Shown one piece after another: positions 23,401-35,550 of a stretch of DNA of 64,000 nucleotides (the stretch's first letter is position 1; every line of letters starts with the position of its first letter). The notes under the pieces were generated by a model that made no database searches, was not told where the DNA came from, and was given only the letters and a program-made list of their open reading frames with translations. Made by a program: the position numbers and the translations under genes. This stretch comes from Euborellia annulipes (taxonomy: Eukaryota; Arthropoda; Insecta; Dermaptera; Anisolabididae), in contig JAKCPI010005633.1 of NCBI GenBank assembly GCA_023213315.1, positions 1 to 64,000 of the forward strand. Reading direction: 5' to 3'.

Positions 23401-26400
23401 AGAATTTTCAAAATTCCCATTTCTGGATTTAAAACAAGGTGAAATTTTCAATTTCTATGAATTCATATTTGTAAATTTTTTTTTTTTTTTTTTTGATATT
23501 CATCTGTCTAAAAAAATTGTAATTTTATCAACTTTTGCTTGAGATAATACTAGTTGTTATATTTATTTTTCGACAGTACGGTACATTCGATTTTCAAGAT
23601 GTAAATTTTTTTTTTTTTTAACACTCCCACTTTTTTCCATTCACACACACATACACACATTTCTTTATAAAATTTCAATTTCCTAGCTCTTTTCGTTCTT
23701 GAGATATTTTGTTCACAGACAGTACATGTCGCGAAAACCACTTTTTTGGATTCAGGGGACCTCCAAACGTGTATATCCGTCAAAATCTTGACTTTTCACA
23801 TGAATCCAATACTTTCTCTCTCTATATATTAATATATCTAGTATTTTTGCTCCCTTTACTACTGGGAATAAGCTGCAGCTTTATTTGGGGGGGGGGGGGG
23901 GGGGGGTATCTCTATGTGTGACATAATATTTGTAGGAGGTTTTGTTTGTATGTGACTAACTGTGACAAGGGGGGGGGGGGGGCTAGAAAATTGTCAAAGA
24001 AGGCGTTACGTAATATGTGGGCGACCCCTTAATAGAAGATTAAGGACATTTGATTCACCATAACAGCTGAATGATATATTTGGTATAAGCTTAGTTATTT
24101 AATCTGTTTTATGTTTTATTGGTGGTATCAAATACTGATTGTTTCTGTGAATCGAACTAAGGATCACTTGCTTAGGGGAGCTCTTTTGAACCAGATCATC
24201 CATTCACACTAACAAACATTGTTCAAAATTTAACTAAAGGTCTGAAGATAGGATCATAACATTATCCCGAAACGTTTCGTTGGATTGTGAAAATCGGAGA
24301 CTTTTTATTTTGAACTGCATTTGCTACTTCTCTTGTTGTATAAACAAACAGCCCCTGACTTCATTGATTCAACTAATTTAATTTACTCTCGAGAAAGAAA
24401 CTCTCTCCCTCTATTGTATATGACATTTTATTCAGTGATAATATAAACGTCGCCGATTATTATCACCTTTTAAATCATTACATAATCATTTTCTCATAAT
24501 AAATTAATAAGATTTAGATCTTTTCTAGTAAAGACAAACAAACAAAACCTTGAAATAACATAATCTCTTCTCAATATTATTAAATTTTTTTAAATTCCAA
24601 ATAAATAAAATCATATTGTTCCTATTTACCAGATTTCATTAATCAAATTTTTTTTTTTAAATATTTAATTTTTAACAAAACGAGCTTTTTTAATATAATT
24701 GGAGAATTTAACACAATTGAAGCTGTCGTAGTTTCGTAAATGACCCCTCCATGAGTTCTCACACTTAACAAGAACCAAGGTCCTAACTTCTATTGCAAAA
24801 GAGAGTATATGAAATTATACTTGATTCTTATATAAGAATAATCATTTTTATTATTAAAAAAAAAAATAATAGACAAAAGAAAGTTGCATCAATAGGGGGA
24901 ATAAATTCATATAGGGCCTATCTTAAAAGTTAAAATTTTTCCAATATATTTCCTTTATTTGTTCTCGAAAGCTCTACTCTCTATGATTTAAATGTCCCAT
25001 TCAATAAATGAGATTTTTGATATTTGACTTCTATCAAAAAGATCTCTCTCTTATTAGTCATCTTTCCAGACGGTAGTGAGTAATTTAATTAAAAGTGGGC
25101 GTAATATATCCTGTGTCGTCTATTTGTCATACAAGATTATATAATAAAGAATTTCCATAAATTATAAGATTTTAAAAGAAAGCCAGTTAATATCGGGAAT
25201 ATTTTTTGATAATGTTTCCTTTCTCTGTTAAAAAAAGAAATTTTATGGTTAAACCAAACCTTGGCATAAAATTTAATAAATTAACATTAACTCGAAAATC
25301 AATTTCACATTGAATAGTTTTTTTCTATTTTATCTAGTTTAGTATTTTTTTCGCTTTTAATCTCTTATAACTATTCTACACTTTGTCCCTTAAAAACACA
25401 TTTTGTTGCGGGAAAGGGAATGGGGATGGAAGCAGGCACGTAGCCAGCCAGGAGGGGCTTCAGCCTCCCGAAATCGTTTTGTTTAACTTGTCTCCGAAAT
25501 GTTCTTACATTATTACATTATTTACGGTATTGACAGAACTTTGTTATGGCTGGTTTGTTTGTTTGTTGTTAAAATTAATGTCATTCAACAAAATTTGATT
25601 AACCCCCCCTCCACACCGATAAAAAATCTTGGCTACGAGTGGGGGGGGGGGGGTTGCAAAGAGACTTGTGATTTTTACTTTCTCTTAGATGTATAGAGAC
25701 CAAGTATTGGAATCAAAAATTCGATGTCGAGATTTTAATGAAATACTCGTGTCGAAGTGTTTCCGTCTCCCTGTGTGTATGTGTGTGTCTATCTGTGGAC
25801 AAAAAATCTCAAGAACTCGAAGAGCTACGAGTTTGAAATCCTATATTTAAGTTAGGTCTTCCTCTAGCATTCAACACGAAGCTTTTGAACAAACTCTTTA
25901 ATTAAACAATCAATTGGTCCAGGAGCAGGAGCAACTTATTTTTTTTTTTAATAAATAACTTTTGAAGAAAAATAGTATCAAGGAAGGGTTGCAAAAGCAG
26001 AGACTGGCGGCAGCCAAAAATTAAATATTTTATTGGGCCGATTTTTCGGACTCAATAGAGGCCATTTTCAGGGCCCAATAAGTGTCAAGAAAATATATAT
26101 ATATATTTTGCATTAGGCAGCTATGTTTAATAATCCTCATCAGGTGAGAGATCGTGCAATGTTTACTTTTGAAGTTTACATTTTGAATTATTTTTGATTT
26201 TCCCTAAATTCGGCATAACAATTTTTATTAAAATTTTTTTTAACGATCTTTAAAATTGTTATTTTTTTCTCCAAAACTTTACTCTTGTACTCAATAGAAA
26301 AAAATCAGTACAATCCCCCCCCCCCCTCCCCCCACTACAGTAATCCCCCTTCTCAAGTTGTATGATATGTGGACATTCACATCAGATTTTTCTCCCTGGA

Positions 26401-29400
26401 AGTGTTATAAGAATAACAAGCTGATTTCTAAGGCACCCCCTTGTCTTCTCAATGAGTGTCTTTTCACCTCCGGACAAAAATATTTCTTGATCTTGAGAGC
26501 TCAAGTCTACACCTCGAAGTTTACTCACCCCATAAAAAACGCGATATTCGTAAAAGTCTACACATACAATACTTTTTTCTATTAATTCGGTCTATAATAA
26601 CTCTAAACTACCTGCAAACAATAGTAATAGAAGCGTAATCATTTATTCTTGTCTGATTTTCGAGGTCATTGTTGTGTGAAAGGACCTTTATTCGATTACA
26701 AGAGCGCAACACACATTGTTTGTATTATGAAGCAACCTGAGCCGTGGGAGCGAGAGAGAATTAATCCTAGTAACTCTTTCGTTAAGTTGGTAATACATTC
26801 GCTTCGTCTTTCAGGTTGTTTACAGGTTGAGCCCAGGGAGGGGTCAAAACAAAAACCTCCTTCTCGTCATTAACGTCTCACAAATATTAAACATTCGACT
26901 GGATGCTACCTAATATTAATTATTATTTTATTTTATTATTCTTCATGTGGAATCATTTTTCTTGATAAAGAAGATTTAAAATAAAATACGGAAGGGAAAC
27001 GTGAGGTTCATTTTGACATTCCAACTGTGAGTAATCATCACACCTATCATTCATTTAAATAATACGATTCTCTTTTAATTAAACTTTATTCTATATATAT
27101 ATTTACAAAAACGATGAAATTTCTAAAAATAGACAAATTGTCATGACTTTATATTTAATAAATTTGATTAAAAGTGTTCATTTAATAAAAATCATATTAA
27201 ATTTTACCTATTTAATTATTTTAAGGATAGAAATTTATTAACACCTATTTTAGTATCTCGAATTAGAATCTATCTAGCCCTAATTTCAAAACTGCTAAAA
27301 CTTGGAAATATTAATTTAAATTCAAATTTCTTTTTTTAGAAATTTTTTTCAATTTTGATATAAATTTTAACAAAACTTTTAACAATCACATTTGAGAAAC
27401 TATTATTGTTTGCTAAAAAATGTTACCCCTACTATTGGTCAAATGTCTTATACGCTTGGGGTAAAATAGCGAGTGTATAACAATAGAAAGTTATTTTTTT
27501 GGTTCCACCAGAATTTGACCCTATTTTTAAAATTAAAACTATTTTCCTTTAATTTGTATGCAAAATGTTCACTAAGAGAATGAAAAACAAATGTTTTAAT
27601 TCTTAAGTATTTTTGTCAGTGTCACATTCAATGTAAGACCCAACTCCTAAAAATAAATTTTGAATAAATACTTGACAAACTGAGGGGCAGAATTTTATTA
27701 AAATATAATAAAAACTAGATTTTCAATAGCCTATATTTTAAAAATCATAATCGCAAATGTTTTATTGTTATTATCCACAGTGATTAGTTCACGTTGAGGA
27801 CTGGAGATGAATGGAGATTAAGAATAATTTCTATTCTTTATAAATTCAGTTTAAAACATAAACATTTCCTACAAAAGTATCGGAAATAATGAAAAAAGGG
27901 GTGCTAAATTTCGACTAAATCTGAAAAATTCTATTCTAAAAGTTGGAAAAATTTGCTTTTCATTTTTTTTTTCATCCAAGAGAAAAAAACAATTCAGTTT
28001 ACTTTTCTCTCTCCTGTGAATGTATTTTAATGTTTTCGGATTATTTGCAAAATATTTCTCTATTCTTAGCAACAATTTCCCAATTTAAGAATTTCTAATC
28101 AATTATCTAAACATATTTTTAAACATTTAAATTATTGAAATTAATTTTAATTATTTTCTTTATAATTCTTTTGTGTCGAAATAAATTAACTCTATTAGAT
28201 AAAACTATGTTTATTGAACTCTTGATAAATAAGGATATAGACCTTTGAATATCTCTTTTTAAAACAACATGAATTTATTATGATAAGCGAAAGAGAAAGT
28301 TATCTGACAAATTTACAGGGTGTCCTCTAATTCATGGTACACACTGTAGGGCTGATAACACCCAAAGGCACGGTAACAATCACTTTTTTTATCGGATGTA
28401 TGGAAAAAGTGATGTTATTTAAAACATTAATTATAATTTCCACTTGTAAAAGCGGTTATTAAACTAAAACACCTTCACTTTCATTTTTTCTTTCCAGTGT
28501 TTGTGCTTTTCCACGTCATTTTTGTCCATACATTCCTATAAAAAAGTGATTGTTACAGTGTCCTGTATCAGCCCTCACAGATTGTACCATGAATTAGCAG
28601 TCACCGCGTATTTATAAACCATTCCCAAAAAAAAAAAAACAAATGGAGACCTAAGTTTTATTTATTTTTTATATTCTTTTTATTTATTAAATTTAAAAAA
28701 ATCCCACAATAATAAAACCTTCCAAAGACAATAATGTCGATTTCCTTGACTAGTTTTCAATCCCTTTATTTCACTTATATAATTCCATAGAATGTAAATA
28801 AGATAAACATAGAGCAATTAAATCAAATTATTAGATACCTGTGGGAAATTTTTTTTTAACCAAAAGATTATGCCAAACCTGTATAATCTTCACGGGCTGT
28901 ATTTACTTTAAATATAAAAATTATTATTAAAAAAGATATATAATTGAATTTAGTTAGATAAAAGAGAAAATATTTTTTTTTGTTTTTGCTTTTTCCTAAC
29001 TTCTTTGTTTTTTTAATTCGGGAGGGGGGGGGTCCTGGTCCTTTTTTATGGCATTTTTTTTATAAAGATAGCAAAAAATCTTCCTCTTTTCTCCCAGATG
29101 TCTCTATTACTGAGGGTAATTATCTCCTCAATCACGAAATGAGGCGAAATAGGGGCTCATCCTACTAGACCTCGGCGCTCTAAGGGCATCAAGAAATAGC
29201 CGAGTGTCGAAATTTCTATTATGTTCTTTCGAGAGAGTTATTCATAATCACAAATTTTAGACATTAATTTCTATGAATATTTATAGATTTTTCTTTTAAA
29301 ATTAAATTTATATATTTTGTTCAAAGGAGCTGCTAGTATTTGTACCTTGTATATAAATAAAGATTAAGGCCATCACTAGTTGAGCCTTTCCTCCGTGCTT

Positions 29401-32400
29401 CGTCGCTATATTGTTATGGAGTTGCGAAACCAACCAAAACCTGACAGTCCAGAGAAAAGCAATAAAAGCAAAATTATCGAAATTATATTTTACGCCCACT
29501 CAGCAAAAATGATTAAAATAAAATAGCAAAATCATACTTCCAAATAACATATATGACCTATTTCTTTAGCTGGATCTTATGTTTTGGTCTCGTAGAGACC
29601 GTGGAGTCCGAAGGGGGAGCGACATCACTTTTGGACACCGACCTAACAACTCGTCCCCGTCCAACCGCCAACAACAATAAACTTATACAACTATAAACTT
29701 AATTCGTATGATGGATTCACGATAATTAAAACAAAGTATTGTACTTTATTATAAAGGAATTTTATTGCCAGACAACTGTTGTGTGCACATTATCACAGTA
29801 AAGGACCATCATCGGGCCTGAAACATACAAATTACTACCGGTATTTCAAACTTCATGTAACATCTGTGAGAATGTGCAGACAACAGTTGTCTGTATAAAA
29901 TTTGATATTTTCTCTTTCGTCTCCTTTTGAATTTACTAATTCAAATGAGATTGTCACAGATGTAATAACCTTTATAATCTTAACTGAATTGTACCTGAAG
30001 AAGGCCACAGAATTATGGCGAAACGTTGTAATTTTTACACTCTTGTCTGAACATTCTCACAGTTCATGAAGTTTGAAATACCGGGAAGTAATTTGTATGT
30101 TTCAGGCCTGATGGTGGTCTTTTTCGAACTGAAACTGAGAGAATGTGCACACAACAGTTGTCTGGCAATAAAATTCCTGTATAATAAAGTACAGTGAGGG
30201 ACAATATTAAGTCCCACTCATGCCATGCGTTTTCTACTTGTGATTATTTGATTGTTTTTAAAAAAATATTATATATTTTTTAATGGAAACTTTCATGGTT
30301 CAAACCTAGAAAATTTCCAATAAAGATTTTCATTTTCTTTTATAAAAACAATGAAATAATCACATGTAAAAACGCATGAGTGGGACTTAATATTGACCCT
30401 CACTGTACAATACTTTACCTTGTTTTAATTCTCGAGAACGCCATCATACGAATTTAAATTAAGGAAACTTCCAAATATAAAATTTAATATTTTCTCTTTC
30501 GTCTCCTTTTGAATTTACTAATTCAAATGAGATTGTCACAGATCTAACTACCTTTGTAATCTTAACTGAACTTGTACCTGAGGAAGGCCACAGAATTAGT
30601 GGTCGAAACGTTGTAATTTTTTAATAAACCACAGTTAAACCGATATTATTTTATTAACTATAACAAGTGTGAAAGCCTAAACTCCAAAATTTAATTTAAT
30701 CTTAATTCCCTATTCGTAATTAAATTTTAATATAAACTTTTTCTATTTTTTCAGCTAGTCATTCCATAATCTCAACCGAAGATGAAGATGCGCAGCCTGA
30801 CTGGAAACATCGCCATCGGCGTGTTTGTCATTTGTCTTATCACAGTGGTTGTCTCATTTTGTGCACCAAATTGGCTCGTAAGCGATTATCGAATCACAGG
30901 TGCTAAACTTGATCGGCTTGGTTTATGGTCCCACTGTTTCCGATCATTACCTGATCTAACAGATGAATCGTGGAGACGTTTCTTTGTTGGATGTCGTTGG
31001 GTTTATGATCCTTTTACCACTGGCTATGATAAAATCAGAGGCCTTTTATTACCACGTAAGTTATTTGATGTTTAACAAACTGTCACAATTTTAATGTGAG
31101 AAAAAAAAATCTAGAAATAAATTAATCCCTTTATGAATTTTTAAAATTTTATTCTTTAATGTTTTGAAAAAATTCTTTTAATTTTATATTAAGTAACGGT
31201 CTGGATTTTATAGAAAGAAATTTTAAAATTATTATCTCGGTCTTGAGACAATTTTTAAAAATATGTAGATCTATTGTTCAGACTACCTTATTGTGTGAGT
31301 TCAAAAATTTTGTTAGAAAATTTTTTAAATATACTAGTTGTTTCTTGATGGCTGGTATTATGATATGAGGATGTGGCATAAGGGCAGCCAAGGCGAAAAA
31401 TAAAATAAAAATCTATTTTTTGTCGACGTTTCGAGTGCCGATTGCACTCTTCATCAGGACCTACGATCAGTCAAACAATTTTATTGTAATAAATCATAAT
31501 TTACACAAGAGTTAACAAAATTAAGTATCTTACTATTTTTTAATTTTGTTAACTCTTGTGTAAATTATGATTTATTACAATAAAATTGTTTGACTGATCG
31601 TAGGTCCTGATGAAGAGTGCGATCGGCACTCGAAACGTCGACAAAAAATAGATTTTTATTTTATTTTTCGCCTTGGCTGCCCTTATGCCACATCCTCATT
31701 TTTAAATATATTCTGATAAAAATTCAGTTGTTTAAAAAAAAAAATGAACCTTGTTACATCACATTTCTGATCAGAATTTTTGAAATTTTTGTTCATTCCA
31801 TGGAGGATATTTTGAGACTTTCTTTGTCTGACGAGCAGTTTGGGCGATCGTTTTCATAACTCCTTTGTTTACGTTATACTATTCAGCGCTTGATATTTAT
31901 TTAATTAATATTTGTTTCTTTTTATTTTCAGCATTTATTATTGCTACTCAATTTTTTTATACATTGACATTCATCTCAACGCTCGTAGCAGCAATTTTAG
32001 TTCTTCTTTATTTTCTCTGTTGTGGTCCAGATCAAGCAAGATACATTATGCTTATATATGGAATTGCATTACTACTTATGATAGCAGGTATAGTTTATTG
32101 TTTTTACTTTTGACAAATGGGGAAATTATATTTTATTTTCCTTTGAGTTTGGATTTGACTAAAAAATTCTTCAAAGCCCTTTGGCTACTGTTAAGTCGAG
32201 AAGGGAATCTATAATTTATTCATGAAATATGAATAATTTTACTATAGAAAAAAATCGACAAATGACGACTATACAATAAGGTGGTCGAAAAAAATAATTG
32301 CCTTTTCTTTCGATGTTTTTACTTATTACTTAATAAAATGAAAATCAATTATCTTAGAAAGTTAATACTTGTCTCATTTCATAGCATCTCTTAAAACATC

Positions 32401-35400
32401 TTTTTTAAAATGTCTTCAAAAGGTATAAAAATGTTATTTGAAAAAAAAATTCATCTTATGTATAAAAATGAAATGGCAAGCAAGAGGGTCCAGGGGGCGC
32501 AGCCCCCTGGCTAGACGGAAAGCCCGCCGAAGGCGGTTTTATATAAATTACGAATAATTCTCCTAATCATAGGATCTGCTTCCTTATCAAATTCAATTTA
32601 TTTTTATTTTTAGGGATCAGTGGGGGCCTTGCTGTAATAATCTTTGCAAGTTGCGGTAACACGGAGGGCTGGATGCCTGGGCACACAAATAATTACCTCG
32701 GCTGGGCTTTTGGACTGGCTGTTGTGGCAGTCGTCACTGCGCTAATCAGTGGAACTCTCTTTCTGGTTGAAGCAAGAATTCAAAAGAAAAGGAGAGAGTA
32801 TCTTAAAGAATCTCAAACAAGATTTGAGTTAGATAATGAAACTAAGGCCTAAATGTGCCATATTTATTCTTCCATATAATTATTGTTATTCTGTTTTGAC
32901 ACAACTTTCTCTTAATGCATATATATATATATATACTGTATAAACAAATGAACTTATTACCTTCACTCAGGTATTTTTACAATAGAAAATAAGTGAATGG
33001 AATGCTATTTGCATATCTTTTTTCTATGCTTTACTGATCATTTAAAAAAAGATCAGAGAAGCGCAGATGAGAATACCTTTTTATTAGTTGAAGGCTAGTG
33101 GACGAGACATTTTTTCACTGCCACAGTTTGTCTTGAAGTTGGGATAAACTTTTTAGTTTCATAAATAGATTCCAGTATAAATAAAACCGTTGAAACTTAT
33201 ATTAGAAATTTTTGCCTCTAAAGTCGAATATAACATTCCAACAATCAATCAATTTGCATCTCTTTGATTTGATCTAAAATAAAATTTTTATCTGTTAAAT
33301 ATATATATGGCATTAAATGTTAATAATCCTAATTTGTGTTGAATAAATTGGCACATTAAAATATATATAAATTAATGTATATATAGGTATATATTAATAA
33401 GTCGTTTAAAATAAGCATGTCATTTTATACTTTTTTATATTTCTAATTTGCACTTTAACAAGTAGTAGATTCTTATATATATATATGTAAAACGTATCTC
33501 TACCTCAGAGCTAGACTATATTAAGTCCAAAATTGAGTGTTTTTATTTTTTTTAAGGTCTTTTTCGGCATCTAAGGCCATTTAGACCCCATCCCTTTTTA
33601 TTTCAAATGATTTGTAGTCAATTCGATAGAACGGGAAGCGAACCCGGGACCACGGCACGAGAAGCTTCTCTCTGAGCCACGGGTCACGGGAATTTTTTTT
33701 ATTTATGTTAATTTAATAAGTTTTTAACTTTATTTTGTTCAATACTAATGAAACCGTTGAATCTTATACTACTTAAAGTAGGGTCCCAATATGCCTAAAT
33801 ATAAATTAAGTAAAAAGTTTGTCAAGTATTGTATTGTAATAAATAAGAAAGCGGATTAGTCGTGAGACAACGTGGGTGTTTGTTATAATTTGTTACAAAA
33901 CAAAAAAAAAACTCAATAATAAGCCGTCCACATAATTCTGTATACAAATATACATCATCACAACACATCACAAGTAAATACTGAAAACAGAAATATTAAC
34001 TTAAATCTCTACTGTGAAATACTCTTAAGATATTCTGACTTTGAGGTATATATATATATATATATATTTTAAAAGAAACCGAATTCAGTGCAATTACCTG
34101 ATGAATCTCATTCAATGGATTTTAGAACATTTACTATATTTAATCTTTTCATTAATTCCAAATTTTAATAAAAAAAAATTTCATTTTTTTTATTAAAAAA
34201 TCATCTATCTTTAGCACCAAATAGTCTATTTAATTTTAAGATTTGTATTTATTATTAAGTTAAAATTTAATACACTAGAAACAAGATTATTCGGATAACT
34301 ATTTATAAAAAAATATTTTTATTTGTAAAACAGCCCACTTATATTTTCCACTTAATCCGTATAATTGAGTTTCTACTGTCCGTATTTTTAGGAATGTCAA
34401 TTAGTAACGTTCTTTAACGCTTTATTTCTCTCTTTAAAGATTCGAATACTCTTTCATTTATAAAAAAAAAAAAAGAAAACCTTAAGGAAGTTTCTAATTT
34501 GACATTTCATAAAATGACAAATTATACTTATAAATATTCCGTCCAAACTCTTTATATTTTTATTAAATTATACTATTTTTATTATTATCATCACAAAGAA
34601 TAATATATATTTATATTAACAAAATGGAATCGTCATTAATAATACCGTCTGTTGGTAAATGTGTCTGGACCACATATACATATATGTAATCAAAATTATA
34701 TCCGAAGACTCCCAAAAAAAAACTTCCGTTGGCCTCTACCAATAGATATATACTGTTATAGGGCATTCCATGCCAAATCGAACGGTTTGAGAAATTTTAA
34801 TTTTTGATTTCCTCCATTTTTTGATATTTTTTAGTACACCTTAAAAAACCCTTCCTGGTAAATTTTGAGATTTTTTTGATCATCGGTTTCAAATTTTGAA
34901 AAAACCCCTCTGTTTTTTGCTTTTTTGCTCATAACTCCTACAAAAATTGTCCAATTTCCAACTTTTCTTTTTTAATTTTTGTTTTTTATGTAGTTTTCAA
35001 GAAAAAATACAATTAATTTTTTTGAATAATATTTCTGAGTCCTTTTCAAATTTCAAAATTTTAGTCATTTTCGGAAAATCATGCATACTTCGATTTTCCT
35101 GAAAATTTTTTGTAACACAACTATTCATTCTACAACTTTTCAGGCAGTTCCGGTCTTGGGAGGAAAAAAAATATTTTGATATAGAACGATTTGTCGATCT
35201 GACTCTGGCGGGGAGAGAAGTCGATTACACAAGTTACCTCGTGTGAACACGAGTCTTCAGACCTCAATCAATTTCCAGCCAACTAATTGTGTAAACTAGT
35301 GGAATCAACTAGTTGTCTCGAATCAGCCCCGTGTGAAACCAGCCTAAGAAATTAGATTTGAAGGTTTGAAAATTGTACGTTTTGATAAAAATAGAGGCAG

Positions 35401-35510
35401 GTAATCAATCTCGGGAGGTTATGGGGTTTTTTTCAAAATTTGAACCAATGATAAAAAAAATCTCAAAATTTACCAGGAGGGGTTTATTAATTCGATTTGG
35501 CGTGGAATGC

Positions 35511-35550
<40 letters not shown>

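Larger units (their letters stand above)
29899..30640 (+). repeat. Pair of direct repeats each ending in a GAAACGTTG module
   Basis: About 155 bases at 29899-30052 recur in the same orientation at 30478-30640: ATATTTTCTCTTTCGTCTCC, TTCAAATGAGATTGTCACAG, then CTGARGAAGGCCACAGAATT and GAAACGTTGTAATTTTT. The GAAAC marks are 585 bases apart, or about 369 without the later MITE. The layout recalls pseudo-LTRs with a hammerhead-like end, as in Penelope-like elements and retrozymes; this is inference. Confidence 0.6.
20484..30754. other. Region between tetraspans A and B, mostly AT-rich and repeats
   Basis: No exon with conserved protein similarity was seen. Contents in order: AT-rich DNA to 21180; a pogo-like MITE (21190-21524); AT-rich DNA 21530-23560; R1 (23570-23845); poly-G tracts at about 23887-23907 and 23970-23982; a GAAACG module at 24242; AT-rich DNA; R1 (25675-25910); a mirrored module (26000-26110); unassigned open frames 26350-26870; a MITE at 28317; foldback and MITE at 29698-30455. 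An untranslated exon of B begins at 30755. Confidence 0.5.

Noticed and set aside
26350..26873. Open frames of 60-75 codons on plus
   Set aside because: No similarity recognised and no splice-site pairing; probably chance.
33640..33690. tRNA gene on minus (B box GGGTTCGCTTCCC)
   Set aside because: No acceptor stem or anticodon arm pairing could be assembled; it is a SINE-type scrap.
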